From contig NZ_LMNW01000001.1 in assembly GCF_001423125.1 (NCBI RefSeq), forward strand, positions 669,433 to 733,432: 64,000 bases of DNA. The letters are read 5' to 3'. Position 1 is the stretch's first letter. The number at the start of each line of letters is the position of its first letter. This document shows, piece by piece, positions 8,951-18,655 of this stretch. The DNA is from Duganella sp. Leaf126. Lineage in GTDB: Bacteria > Pseudomonadota > Gammaproteobacteria > Burkholderiales > Burkholderiaceae_D. Made by a program: the position numbers and the translations under genes. The notes under the pieces are model-generated. The model worked only from the letters and a program-made list of their open reading frames with translations, was not told where the DNA came from and did not search any database.

Positions 8951-10054
8951 TCATGATGCAGCGCCGGACAAATGGCGCAGCGGATGGGCGTGGTCCGGCC
9001 ACACCGGCGACAAGATCTGCGTGACCATGGCCTCGGTCACGTCGCTCAGCGCGGGCGGCGCCCATTGCGGCGCGTGGTCCTTGTCGATCACCAGCGCGCG
9101 GATGCCTTCGATCACCTGACCGTTTTCCAGCGTGCGGCGCACGGCCGCGCGTTCCATGCGCAGGCAGTCGGCCATACTCATGGCCGCACCGCGCGCCTGC
9201 AGGGCATGTGATACGCACATCATCAGCGGCGAGCGGGTAGCCATCATCGCCAGCGTGTCCTGGGCAAATGCGCAGCCGTCGGCCTGCAGCGAGGCCACGA
9301 TGGCCGGTACCGTGCCGGCGCCGAAATGGTGATCGATGGCGGCGCGCTCGCGTTCGAGCGTGCCTGGCGCCACAGGCGCGCCGGCGGCGGTCTGCGCGGC
9401 AAACGCTGCAATCGCTGCCGGCAGGCTGGCGCCGTCGGCCGTTTCCAGCAGCGCCTGCAGGGCCGTCAGCTGCGCGACCGGCACGTAGTGGTCGGCCAGG
9501 CCCGCATACAGCGCATCGGCAGCGCCGATGGTGGCGCCGGTGATGCCGAGATACAGCCCGAGGTTGCCGGGCAGGCGCGGCAAGAAGTAGCTGGCGCCGA
9601 TGTCGGGGAACAGGCCGATATTCGTTTCCGGCATGGCCATCCGCGTGCGCTCGGTCACGATGCGCACCCGGCTGTGCGGCCCGGCCTGCGCCACGCCCAT
9701 GCCGCCGCCCATCACCACGCCGTCCATCAACGCGATGTACGGCTTCGGGTAGTGATGGACCAGGTGGTTGAGCGCATATTCTTCGGTGAAGAAATCCTCG
9801 ACCAGCGCGCTGCCCTGCTGCGGCGTGGCGCGGCCCAGGTCGTGGAAGAAACGGATGTCGCCGCCGGCGCAGAACGCCTTGTCGCTGCTGCTGCGCACGA
9901 CCACCGCCTGGACGGCAGCGTCGTCGCGCCACGCCAGCAGCGTGTGCGTGATCGCGCGCACCATGTCGAGCGACAGCGAATTGAGGGCGCGGGGGCGATC
10001 GAGGGTAATCCAGCCGATACCCCGGCCCAGGTGGGTCAGTACGTGCTCGCTCAT
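8951..10054 (-). CDS. Enoyl-CoA hydratase/isomerase family protein, 3-hydroxyisobutyryl-CoA hydrolase-like
   Basis: A 367-residue crotonase-fold protein. KAFCAGGDIRFFHDL forms the oxyanion/CoA region, KPYIALMDGVVMGGGMGV the second, and PETNIGLFPDIGASYFLPRL the region typical of 3-hydroxyisobutyryl-CoA hydrolases (valine degradation), with Ala where many members have Gly. Length and the C-terminal extension (about 100 residues beyond a simple hydratase) also favour this subfamily. The stop of the upstream alginate-lyase-like gene overlaps this start in an ATGA arrangement, so the two are translationally coupled despite having no obvious shared pathway. An enoyl-CoA hydratase activity cannot be excluded. 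Confidence 0.85.
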   Translation of the reverse strand: MSEHVLTHLGRGIGWITLDRPRALNSLSLDMVRAITHTLLAWRDDAAVQAVVVRSSSDKAFCAGGDIRFFHDLGRATPQQGSALVEDFFTEEYALNHLVHHYPKPYIALMDGVVMGGGMGVAQAGPHSRVRIVTERTRMAMPETNIGLFPDIGASYFLPRLPGNLGLYLGITGATIGAADALYAGLADHYVPVAQLTALQALLETADGASLPAAIAAFAAQTAAGAPVAPGTLERERAAIDHHFGAGTVPAIVASLQADGCAFAQDTLAMMATRSPLMMCVSHALQARGAAMSMADCLRMERAAVRRTLENGQVIEGIRALVIDKDHAPQWAPPALSDVTEAMVTQILSPVWPDHAHPLRHLSGAAS

Positions 10055-11016
10055 GGTGTTCCTGTGAGGTTGGTTTGCGCGGATGCCGGCCAGTGTTCGA
10101 GCGGATTGGGCAAGGCCAGGTCGCCGCCCAGGCGTGCCTGGAACCGCGCGCGCAGCGATGCCGGCTGCCCCATGTGCCGGGCATAGATCACGGCAAACGG
10201 CAGATCGTCGACCGGTTCCTGGGGCACACCGGTAGCACGCACGAGGGCCGACGGATCGCGCACGGCAGCGAGCGTGAACTGCACCAGCCGGTCCAGCGCC
10301 GGTGCGCGCAGGTCGAGGATGGAGGCGATCATGGTCAGCGGCGCGGCGGCGAACGCGTGGTAATGCAGCGCCTTGACGCCGCGCGCCATCTCTTCGGGCA
10401 GCGATCCGTCGGGCGCCACCTGGGCCATCGCATGGTCGAACACGCGGCGGCCCCAGGCCAGGAAGCGCTCCTTGTGCGTGACCGCGCCCACGGCCGTCAC
10501 GGCCAGACCTTCCCAGTAATAATGATTGTTGCGCTTGCCCTTGCGGGTGTCGGCGTGCACCAGCGTGGCCTCGGCCAGCGTGGCGAGCCACGCCGCGATC
10601 GCCGTTTTCTGCGCCGGCGTGGCGGCGGCCTGCACGCGCGCGTAGCTGAGCGCCAGTCCGGCCAGCGTCCACTTGCGCACAAAATAAGCCTGTTCGCTCG
10701 ACATCTTGCCCAGCATGGCGCGCTGGCCAGCCCAGCCTTCCAGCCAGGTCAGCGCGCAGGCGGCGTCCGGCGCCCTGCCGCTGGCCTGGTAGCGGCTGGC
10801 GCTGCGCGCCACGCCGGCCAGGAATTGCTCGACCGGCTCGGTACTGGCAAGGTTCTGGGCGCGCCGCGCCGGGTCGATCACGGAGTGGTTAGTGTCGGTG
10901 TAATAACTGTTGGCGTCGATATCGATGACGGCAGCCGGCGCCGGCTCGCAGGTCGCAGCAAGCGCCGGGACGGTGAGGAAACAGAGAACGGTATAAACCA
11001 GATAAACAATTTTCAT
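10051..11016 (-). CDS. Alginate lyase family (AlgL-like, PL5) secreted protein
   Basis: 321 residues beginning with a signal peptide (MKIVYLVYTVLCFLTVPALA, cleavage near residue 21), so it is periplasmic or secreted. The central RNNHYYWEGLAVTAVGAV resembles the catalytic NNHSYW segment of AlgL. CALTWLEGWA, GSLPEEMARGVKALHYH and DPSALVRATG are other family features. AlgL cleaves polymannuronate by beta-elimination, but no alginate biosynthesis cluster is present here, so the true polymer is unknown. ATG 11016 was chosen because the signal peptide begins there; a TTG at 11028 is in frame. The end overlaps the next gene. An upstream hairpin (11035-11056) probably separates it from hpf. Confidence 0.8.
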   Translation of the reverse strand: MKIVYLVYTVLCFLTVPALAATCEPAPAAVIDIDANSYYTDTNHSVIDPARRAQNLASTEPVEQFLAGVARSASRYQASGRAPDAACALTWLEGWAGQRAMLGKMSSEQAYFVRKWTLAGLALSYARVQAAATPAQKTAIAAWLATLAEATLVHADTRKGKRNNHYYWEGLAVTAVGAVTHKERFLAWGRRVFDHAMAQVAPDGSLPEEMARGVKALHYHAFAAAPLTMIASILDLRAPALDRLVQFTLAAVRDPSALVRATGVPQEPVDDLPFAVIYARHMGQPASLRARFQARLGGDLALPNPLEHWPASAQTNLTGTP

Positions 11017-11023
11017 GGAATCC

Positions 11024-11056
11024 CGCAAACAAGAAAGGGCGCCGAGATGCGCCCTT
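11024..11056 (-). terminator. Rho-independent terminator after hpf
   Basis: Arms 11035-11042 and 11049-11056 form a perfect 8-bp stem (AAGGGCGC/GCGCCCTT) with a 6-nt loop. On the - strand it is followed by the T-rich TTCTTGTTT. It lies 23-55 bp past the hpf stop and would close the kdsD-to-hpf transcript. Confidence 0.7.
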
Positions 11057-11078
11057 GGTTGGTGGTGCCGCGCCGGGA

Positions 11079-11438
11079 TCAGGTGGCGGCAGCAGCGGAT
11101 TCGAAGTTTTCCGGGAGATGCTTGATCGCATCGTGGCCGTGCTGTTGCACTTTGCCTTTGTACTTCATGACCTGGCGATCGAGCTTGTCGATCAGGGTGT
11201 CGATCGCAGCATACAGGTCTTGCGACAGGCTTTCCACGTAGACCGTTTTACCGGACAGGCGCAGATTGATTTCAGCCTTTTGGCGCTTGGTTTTCTCTTT
11301 AAGGTTATCTACGGTCAGAATGACAGCAATATCGATGACTTGATCGAAGTGCCGTGTCACGCGTTCGAGCTTGCTTTGTACGTATTCACGAATGGCGGCG
11401 GTGACTTCGAGATGATGTCCACTGATGGTGAGATTCAT
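11079..11438 (-). CDS. hpf: Ribosome hibernation-promoting factor, short HPF type
   Basis: 119 residues starting [32 protein letters not shown], the canonical HPF/YfiA fold. It binds the 30S subunit in stationary phase and promotes inactive 100S ribosomes or protects idle ones. The protein is slightly longer than enteric HPF (about 95) but far shorter than long HPF, so it lacks the dimerising C-terminal domain. ATG 11438 has a good AGGAG at the right distance; a GTG two codons upstream is less likely. It lies 74 bp downstream of rpoN, the standard proteobacterial pairing. Confidence 0.95.
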   Translation of the reverse strand: MNLTISGHHLEVTAAIREYVQSKLERVTRHFDQVIDIAVILTVDNLKEKTKRQKAEINLRLSGKTVYVESLSQDLYAAIDTLIDKLDRQVMKYKGKVQQHGHDAIKHLPENFESAAAAT

Positions 11439-11512
11439 ACACACTCCTAAAGATAAATGTCGCTAACGGTTAGTGCATCGCCCATTGGCGCCGGGCATGC
11501 AGGAACCAGTGC

Positions 11513-12997
11513 CTACAAAGACTTGCGGAGACTGACGGGAGGGATTTTCAGGGCTTCGCGATATTTGGCAACAGTGCGTCGCGCAATCACCATGCCCTGT
11601 TCTCCCAGCATGTCCGCAATTTTACTGTCGGATAAAGGATGTTTAGGGTCTTCAGCTCCTGTCAATTGCACGATCAATGCCCGTATCGCCGTCGAACTGG
11701 CTTCGCCCCCCGCGTCGGTGGCGACATGGCTACCAAAAAAATATTTCAGCTCAAACATGCCGTGCGGGGTCAGCATGTATTTTTGCGTTGTCACCCGAGA
11801 AATCGTGCTCTCGTGTAGTCCCAGTGTATCAGCAATTTCGCGAAGCACAAGGGGACGCATGGCGACCGCGCCGTGCGAGAAAAAGTTCTTTTGTCGTTCT
11901 ACTATCGCCTGCGCCACGCGCAAAATGGTGTCGAAACGCTGGCGCATATTCTTGATCAGCCACTTCGCTTCCTGCAGCTGCGCGCCCATCGCGCCCTCGC
12001 CTGCCTCCCCCTTTTTTTGCTTGAGCAGATTGGCGTACATGGCGTTCACGCGCAGGCGTGGCATGACGTCGTTGTTCAGGCTGACCTGCCAGCCGGTGCG
12101 CGATTTTTTCACGATCACGTCCGGCACCACGTAGTCCGAGATGTCGGACGCGAAGGCCGCCCCCGGGTGCGGATTGCACTGGCGGATCACGGCCTGCGCT
12201 TCGCGCAGGTCTTCGTCGTCGCACAGCAGGGCTTTTTTCAGCTTGTTGAAATCACGCTGGGCAAACCACGCCAGGTGCTTGTCGACGATGGTCACGGCCA
12301 TGCGCCGCGTGACCAGCGCCACGCCGGGCAGGCGCTTGATCTGCAGCGCCAGGCACTCGGCCGCACTGCGCGCACCGACGCCGGGCGGATCGAAACTTTG
12401 CAGCAGCGACAACGCCGTCTGCAGCTCGTCCGGATCGACATCCAGCTCGGCCGGCAGGCGCGCATGAATCTCGTCGAGTCCTTCTTCGAGGTAGCCGTTT
12501 TCGTCGAGCGCGTCGATGATCAGCTCGACCAGCGCGCGGTCGCGCAGCTCCAGCACGGTCACCCGCATCTGCTCCATCAGGTGCTCGCGCAGCGTGCAGT
12601 GGTGGGCTTCGATCTGCGGACGCGCGTCCTCGTCGTCGGGCGCCTTGCTGCGGCCGGCGTCGCTCCAGTCGACGTCCGCTTCGGGCGTGGTGCTTTCGGT
12701 ATCGGCGGCCGGGCCGTCGTAGGGATCGGCGTCGCCGGCCGGCGCCGCTTCCTGCGGCCCCGATTCGGCCGGCGCGTCGCCGGACGGCGCAGGCTGGCTG
12801 ATGGCGCCGTCGGACAGCAGGCGCAGCGAGTGGTCGAGCGGATCGTCGAGCCGTTCGAGCAGCGGATTGTCGGTGAGGAGTTGTTCGAGTTCCTGGTGCA
12901 GTTCCAGCGTGGAGAGCTGCAGCAAGCGGATCGATTGCTGCAGTTGGGGCGTCAGCGCGAGATGCTGCGAAGTCCGCAGTTGCAACGACTGTTTCAT
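11513..12997 (-). CDS. rpoN: RNA polymerase sigma-54 factor
   Basis: 494 residues. The N-terminal activator-interacting region ([30 protein letters not shown]) is followed by an acidic, low-complexity region II at about 55-125, the core-binding domain, a helix-turn-helix ([19 protein letters not shown]) and the RpoN box [10 protein letters not shown] at about 472-481 that reads the -24 element. Directs transcription of nitrogen, motility and other genes with AAA+ activators. It sits between lptB (10 bp upstream) and hpf, as in most beta- and gammaproteobacteria. Confidence 0.97.
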   Translation of the reverse strand: MKQSLQLRTSQHLALTPQLQQSIRLLQLSTLELHQELEQLLTDNPLLERLDDPLDHSLRLLSDGAISQPAPSGDAPAESGPQEAAPAGDADPYDGPAADTESTTPEADVDWSDAGRSKAPDDEDARPQIEAHHCTLREHLMEQMRVTVLELRDRALVELIIDALDENGYLEEGLDEIHARLPAELDVDPDELQTALSLLQSFDPPGVGARSAAECLALQIKRLPGVALVTRRMAVTIVDKHLAWFAQRDFNKLKKALLCDDEDLREAQAVIRQCNPHPGAAFASDISDYVVPDVIVKKSRTGWQVSLNNDVMPRLRVNAMYANLLKQKKGEAGEGAMGAQLQEAKWLIKNMRQRFDTILRVAQAIVERQKNFFSHGAVAMRPLVLREIADTLGLHESTISRVTTQKYMLTPHGMFELKYFFGSHVATDAGGEASSTAIRALIVQLTGAEDPKHPLSDSKIADMLGEQGMVIARRTVAKYREALKIPPVSLRKSL

Positions 12998-13007
12998 GGC
13001 GTATCGA

Positions 13008-13760
<753 letters not shown>

Positions 13761-13761
13761 G

Positions 13762-14364
13762 TCATTTCCCCGCAGGCTGGGTGGCTGGGACCGGCTGCGC
13801 CGGCGCGATCGGCGGGCGCTTGGACGACGGCTGAATCACCATGGTGCCACGCCCGGCGCCGGGCTTGCTCTCGCCGCTGCTGCTGTTCTTGACCGCGAAC
13901 ACTTCGCGGCGGCTGTCGTACGAGATGAACTCGCCGTCGACCTGGCTGCTCACTTTGCCCGACTCGAGCTGCTTGATGCGGCCCTTGGAAATCAGCTTGA
14001 CCAGCTCGGTCTTGTCGTCGTACTCGATGCGGTCGGCCTGGCCTTCCACCCACTTGTCGGTCTCGCCGTCGAGCTTCTGGCGGAACGTGGCCTGTGCGCC
14101 GGCCGTGCCGGTCAGCACGACGAACTGGTAGCCCTCGGGGTCTTGCGTGACCACCGCCTTGGGCGAAGTCATGCGGATGGTGCCGCGCGTCAGGATGACG
14201 TTGCCGGTAAAGGTCTTGATCTGCTTGACGTCGTCGGAGTCGGCCTGGTCGAACGAGACTTCGATCGGCTTGTTGGAATCGGCCTTTTCGGCGTGCGCCG
14301 GTACCGTCAATGCTGCCAGCAGCAGTGCTGCCGACCACAGGGATTGTCTGGTCAATACGTTCAT
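13762..14364 (-). CDS. lptA: LPS transport periplasmic protein LptA
   Basis: 200 residues with a signal peptide ([25 protein letters not shown]) and an OstA/LptA-type beta-jellyroll: [20 protein letters not shown] followed by repeated strands up to [12 protein letters not shown]. It forms the periplasmic bridge that carries LPS from LptC to LptDE. The proline/lysine-rich C-terminal tail ([21 protein letters not shown]) extends beyond the conserved fold. It lies between lptC and lptB with spacings of 9 and 1 bp. Confidence 0.95.
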   Translation of the reverse strand: MNVLTRQSLWSAALLLAALTVPAHAEKADSNKPIEVSFDQADSDDVKQIKTFTGNVILTRGTIRMTSPKAVVTQDPEGYQFVVLTGTAGAQATFRQKLDGETDKWVEGQADRIEYDDKTELVKLISKGRIKQLESGKVSSQVDGEFISYDSRREVFAVKNSSSGESKPGAGRGTMVIQPSSKRPPIAPAQPVPATQPAGK

Positions 14365-14373
14365 AGTCTTCCT

Positions 14374-14970
14374 TTAGCGTGCCGCACGGGGCGGCACGGT
14401 GATCTTGCCGCGCCCGCCCAACTGGGTTTGCAGCGTTGCATTATTGGCCGTCATGCCGACACCGGTGGCCACGGTCTGGCCCAGGTGCAGTTCGACCGGC
14501 GCATCGGTTTCCATCCGTTGTTCGTCCGGGAACACGGTCAGCGTCGGCGCCGTCAGGCTCATGGCCTGACTTTTGCCTTCGGCCGGCCGCACCACGCTGA
14601 CGTTGCCATTGAACTTGACACGCGAATTGTCGCGGTCCACGCGCGCGGTGTCGCCGCGCACCGTCATCGGCGGGTGGTCGGCCGCCAGGGTGTTGATGTA
14701 GGGCTTGACGATGTCGGAGGCATCCTCGGCCGGCAGGTGGGTCAGCTTGTCGCCGGAGATGATGTAGGCCGGCTTGCCATCCTTGGTCATGCGCACCACG
14801 CTGAACCGGTCGATGATGTAGTCCGGCTCGTTGCGGAACTTGTCCTGCGCCGTGTCCTGGTTCGATTCGTTAATCAGCTGCACCATCCAGCCGGTGCCGA
14901 CCACCACGAATACGCCGATCACGATCATCCAGGTGAGCGGCCAACGGTGAGCTGTTCTTTTACGCAACAT
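14374..14970 (-). CDS. lptC: LPS export protein LptC
   Basis: 198 residues with one N-terminal membrane anchor (LTWMIVIGVFVVVGTGWMVQLI) and a periplasmic LptC/YrbK jellyroll (DYIIDRFSVVRMTKDGKPAYIISGDKL). It receives LPS from LptB2FG and hands it to LptA. The gene is 15 bp downstream of kdsC and 9 bp upstream of lptA, in the standard Kdo/LPS export operon. Confidence 0.93.
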   Translation of the reverse strand: MLRKRTAHRWPLTWMIVIGVFVVVGTGWMVQLINESNQDTAQDKFRNEPDYIIDRFSVVRMTKDGKPAYIISGDKLTHLPAEDASDIVKPYINTLAADHPPMTVRGDTARVDRDNSRVKFNGNVSVVRPAEGKSQAMSLTAPTLTVFPDEQRMETDAPVELHLGQTVATGVGMTANNATLQTQLGGRGKITVPPRAAR

Positions 14971-14985
14971 GGCCTATTCCTTTCC

Positions 14986-15516
14986 TTACACCATGAACTG
15001 CGCCATGACGGCCGCGTGGGTGCTCTGCGCCTGCAGCAGCAGTTCGCACAGCTCGCGCACGGCGCCACGGCCGCCATGGGCGGTGGTGACGTGGTGGGCG
15101 CGCGCCAGCACTTCGGGCCGGCCGTTCGGCACCGCCACCGCGAAGCCGACGCGCGAGAGGATGGGCAGATCGACCACGTCGTCGCCGATGAAGCCGACCT
15201 GCTCGGCCGTCAGGCCGGTCTTTTCCAGCAGCGCGTTGAATGGCGTGAGCTTGTCATGGCCTCCCTGGTGCACATGGCTGATGCCGAGATCGGCCGCGCG
15301 CCGGCTCACCTGCGGCGAGATGCGCGCGCTGATGATGGCGGTCTGCACGCCGGACTCCTGCAGCAGCTTGATGCCCAGGCCGTCGTGCACATTGAAGGTC
15401 TTCAGCGCTTCGCCGTCCGCGCCATAGTGCAGGCTGCCGTCGGTCAGCACGCCGTCGACATCGAAGATCACCAGTTTGACGCGCGCAGCGCGTTCGAGCG
15501 GGGTCGGGCCGGGCAT
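14986..15516 (-). CDS. kdsC: 3-deoxy-D-manno-octulosonate-8-phosphate phosphatase
   Basis: 176-residue HAD phosphatase of the KdsC type: nucleophile motif VIFDVDGVLTDG near the N-terminus, the conserved GIKLLQESGVQTAIISAR segment and a C-terminal GDDVVDLPIL magnesium motif. It removes phosphate from Kdo-8-P to release Kdo for the LPS inner core. Its ATG overlaps the kdsD stop by one base (TGATG), so the two are translationally coupled. Confidence 0.96.
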   Translation of the reverse strand: MPGPTPLERAARVKLVIFDVDGVLTDGSLHYGADGEALKTFNVHDGLGIKLLQESGVQTAIISARISPQVSRRAADLGISHVHQGGHDKLTPFNALLEKTGLTAEQVGFIGDDVVDLPILSRVGFAVAVPNGRPEVLARAHHVTTAHGGRGAVRELCELLLQAQSTHAAVMAQFMV

Positions 15517-16538
15517 CAGATCACCTTGGCGCGGGTGAGGTCGTGGATGTGCAGCGCACCGACCAGTTTGCCGTCGGCGTCGGTCACCAGCATCTGGTTG
15601 ATGCGGAACTGCTCCATGACGGCCACCGCGTCCACCGCCAGCTTTTCCGGGGCGATGCTGCGCGGGTTAGGGTGCATCACGTCGCGGATCACGACCTGGG
15701 TGAAGTCCTGGACTTTTTCGATCATGCGGCGCAGGTCGCCATCGGTAAATACGCCGATCGGCTTGTCGTCGGCATCGACCACGGCGGTCATGCCCATGCC
15801 CTTCTGGGTGATTTCCAGCAGCGCATCGGTCAGCTTGACGTCGGCCGGCACGCGCGGCACGTCGGCGCCGCTGCGCATGACGTCGCGTACGTGGGTGAGC
15901 AGGCGCCGGCCCAGTGCGCCACCGGGATGCGAGCGGGCAAAATCTTCTTCCCGGAAACCGCGCAGGTCGAGCAGCGCCACGGCCAGCGCGTCGCCCAGCG
16001 CCAGCGTGACGGTGGTGGACGTGGTGGGCGCCAGGTTCATCGGACACGCTTCCTTGGCCACAGCGACGTTCAGGTGCACGTCGGCAATATTAGCCAGGCT
16101 GGAGCCGGGCTTGCCGGTGATGGCGATGACCTTGCTGCCCATGCGCTTGACGACCGGCAAAATGGTCATCAGCTCGCTGCTTTCGCCCGAGTACGAGATG
16201 GCGATGAACGCATCGTCGGCGGTGACCATGCCCAGGTCGCCATGGGCAGCCTCGGCCGGATGAACGAACAGCGCCGGCGTGCCGGTCGAGGCAAACGTGG
16301 CCGCCATCTTGCGGGCGATATGGCCGGACTTGCCGATGCCGGACACCACCACCCTGCCCTGGCAATGCAGCAGCAGCGCGATCGCGTCCGCGACGCTGTC
16401 GTCGGCATCCAGACGTTGCTCGAGAGCAGTAATGGCGGCAGCCTCGTTCTGCAAGGTTTCACGGGCCAGCTGCAGCGCGTGCGCGGCCATTGTTGCATCA
16501 AAAGCTTTCAGCATTGTTTTTTCATGGGTTACACTCAT
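15516..16538 (-). CDS. kdsD: Arabinose-5-phosphate isomerase
   Basis: 340 residues: an N-terminal SIS sugar-isomerase domain (VVVSGIGKSGHIARKMAATFASTGTPALFVHPAEAAHGDLG; ISYSGESSEL) followed by two CBS domains. It interconverts ribulose-5-P and arabinose-5-P, the first step of Kdo synthesis. The start is uncertain. ATG 16538 (MSVTHEK) has no clear Shine-Dalgarno and lies only 5 bases from a TATACT box (16544-16549), which would imply an almost leaderless mRNA. ATG 16514 (MLKAFD) is a good alternative. Divergent from the CPA2 antiporter. Confidence 0.92.
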   Translation of the reverse strand: MSVTHEKTMLKAFDATMAAHALQLARETLQNEAAAITALEQRLDADDSVADAIALLLHCQGRVVVSGIGKSGHIARKMAATFASTGTPALFVHPAEAAHGDLGMVTADDAFIAISYSGESSELMTILPVVKRMGSKVIAITGKPGSSLANIADVHLNVAVAKEACPMNLAPTTSTTVTLALGDALAVALLDLRGFREEDFARSHPGGALGRRLLTHVRDVMRSGADVPRVPADVKLTDALLEITQKGMGMTAVVDADDKPIGVFTDGDLRRMIEKVQDFTQVVIRDVMHPNPRSIAPEKLAVDAVAVMEQFRINQMLVTDADGKLVGALHIHDLTRAKVI

Positions 16539-16640
16539 ACCCAAGTATAGCCGAATTAAGAAAGCAAAAAACTTGCCAGTCGAAACATTGTGCCCGCGTG
16601 GGGCGACACCACGGAATCAACATCTGACGGCCGCGACAGC

Positions 16641-18623
16641 ATGACGTTTTCCCCGCTCGAACTGACCCTGGTGTTATTAGGCAGCGCCGTGCTGGGCGTG
16701 GTGGCGTTCCGCATGCTGCACCTGCCGCCCATGCTCGGCTACCTGGCGGTCGGCATCCTGATCGGCCCCCACGCGCTGGGCTGGGCCCAGGAAAGCGAGG
16801 CCACCCACGGCCTGGCCGAGTTCGGCGTGGTGTTCCTGATGTTCTCGATCGGTCTCGAATTCTCGCTGCCCAAGCTGCTGGCCATGCGCGCCATCGTGTT
16901 CGGCCTGGGCCTGGCCCAGGTGGCAGTCACCATCATCGCCACCGTGCTGTTCGGCTGGCTCATTGCCACCCAGTTGCCGGCCCACCTGCACATCAGCTGG
17001 CAGGGCGCGTTTGCGCTGGGCGGTGCACTGGCCATGTCGTCCACCGCCATCGTGGTCAAGATGCTGACCGAGCGGCTCGAACTCGACAGCGAACATGGCC
17101 GCAAGATCATCGGCATCCTGCTGTTCCAGGACCTGGCCGTGGTGCCGCTGCTGATCCTGATTCCATCGCTGGGCCAGCGTCCCGACGCGCTGGCCGAAAC
17201 CCTGGCCTGGGCTGGCCTGAAAGCGGTGATCGTGCTGACCCTGCTGCTGTTCGTCGGCCACCGGCTCATGCGTAGCTGGTTCACCATTGTCGTCAAGCGC
17301 CGCTCGCAGGAGCTGTTCATGCTCAACCTGCTGCTGGTGACGCTGGGCGCGGCCTGGATCACCGAGCAGGCCGGCCTGTCGCTGGCGCTGGGCGCCTTCG
17401 TGGCCGGGATGCTGATCTCGGAAACCGAGTACAAGCACCAGGTCGAGGAAGACATCAAGCCGTTCCGCGATGTGCTGCTGGGGCTGTTCTTCATCACGGT
17501 GGGCATGCTGCTCAATGTGCGCATGGTGCTCGATAACTGGTGGCTGGTGCTGGTGTTGCTGATCGGCCCGGTGCTGGTGAAGTTCGCGCTGATCGCGGCG
17601 CTGGCCAAGCTGTTCGGCTCGTCCGATGGGGTCTCGATCCGCACCGGCCTGGCGCTGGCGCAGGCCGGCGAGTTCGGTTTCGTGCTGCTCAACCTGGCCA
17701 GCGACAACCGGCTGATCGACCCGTTCATCACCCAGGTCGTGCTGGCGTCGATGGTGCTGTCGATGCTGGCGGCACCGCTGATCATCGCCAAGTCGGACCA
17801 GATCGTCATGAAGCTGGCCAGCAACGACTGGATGATGCAGTCGCTGGCGCTGACCAAGATCGCCAGCCGCACCATGGCCACCAACAAGCACGTCATTTTG
17901 GCCGGCTTCGGCCGGAGCGGCCAGAGCCTGGCCACCCTGCTGTCCGAAGAAAAAATCGACTACCACGCGCTCGACCTCGATCCGGAACGGGTGCAGGTGG
18001 CGCAGGCTGCCGGTTTGCAGGTGTCGTACGGCGACGCCGCCCGCCGCGAAAGCCTGGTCGCCGCCGGCATCTACCGCGCCAGCGCGGTGGTGATCACCTA
18101 CGCCAGCACGCCGTCGGCGCTGAAAGTGCTGCACCAGGTCCACCTGCTGGCGCCCACCTTGCCGGTGCTGGTGCGCTCGCACGACGACACCGACCTCGAT
18201 GCCTTGAAGGCTGCCGGCGCGGCCGAAGTGGTGCCCGAAATCATGGAAGGCAGCCTGATGCTGGCCTCGCACACGCTGGTGATGCTGGGCGTACCGCTGC
18301 GCAAGGTCGTGCACCGGGTGCAGGCTGCGCGCGAAGCCCGTTATGCCTCGCTGCGCGGCTTCTTCCACGGTTTTTCCGACGTCGGCGAGGATGCCGACCT
18401 CGACCGCCTGCATCCGGTCACGCTGGCCGACCACACGCCGTGCGTGGGCAAGCCGCTGGGCCAGTGCCTGCTGGCCGACAGCGGCGCCGTCGTCGCCAGC
18501 ATCCGCCGCGGCAAGCAGGTGATCGAGGTCACGCCCGACACCGTGCTGGCCGCCGGCGACGTGGTGGTGGTGCGCGGCGCAGCCGACGCCGTGGCGCGCG
18601 CCGAGCACCTGCTGCTGCGCTGA
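16641..18623 (+). CDS. CPA2 family cation:proton antiporter (KefB/YbaL-like)
   Basis: 660 residues. About 12 hydrophobic segments fill residues 1-385 (Na+/H+ exchanger domain, including GVVFLMFSIGLEFSLPKL and LSLALGAFVAGMLIS). A RCK/TrkA-N domain begins at about 417 with the nucleotide-binding HVILAGFGRSGQSL. A TrkA-C domain at about 575-655 contains KPLGQCLLADSGAVVASIRRG. This is the plan of glutathione-gated K+ efflux (KefB/KefC) and YbaL antiporters, but the KefF/KefG partner is absent, so the ion and gating are not settled. ATG 16641 fits MTFSPLELTLVLLG. Confidence 0.9.
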   Translation: MTFSPLELTLVLLGSAVLGVVAFRMLHLPPMLGYLAVGILIGPHALGWAQESEATHGLAEFGVVFLMFSIGLEFSLPKLLAMRAIVFGLGLAQVAVTIIATVLFGWLIATQLPAHLHISWQGAFALGGALAMSSTAIVVKMLTERLELDSEHGRKIIGILLFQDLAVVPLLILIPSLGQRPDALAETLAWAGLKAVIVLTLLLFVGHRLMRSWFTIVVKRRSQELFMLNLLLVTLGAAWITEQAGLSLALGAFVAGMLISETEYKHQVEEDIKPFRDVLLGLFFITVGMLLNVRMVLDNWWLVLVLLIGPVLVKFALIAALAKLFGSSDGVSIRTGLALAQAGEFGFVLLNLASDNRLIDPFITQVVLASMVLSMLAAPLIIAKSDQIVMKLASNDWMMQSLALTKIASRTMATNKHVILAGFGRSGQSLATLLSEEKIDYHALDLDPERVQVAQAAGLQVSYGDAARRESLVAAGIYRASAVVITYASTPSALKVLHQVHLLAPTLPVLVRSHDDTDLDALKAAGAAEVVPEIMEGSLMLASHTLVMLGVPLRKVVHRVQAAREARYASLRGFFHGFSDVGEDADLDRLHPVTLADHTPCVGKPLGQCLLADSGAVVASIRRGKQVIEVTPDTVLAAGDVVVVRGAADAVARAEHLLLR

Positions 18624-18655
18624 TCCGGCCCCTTTTTCCCATCAACAAGACCGCC

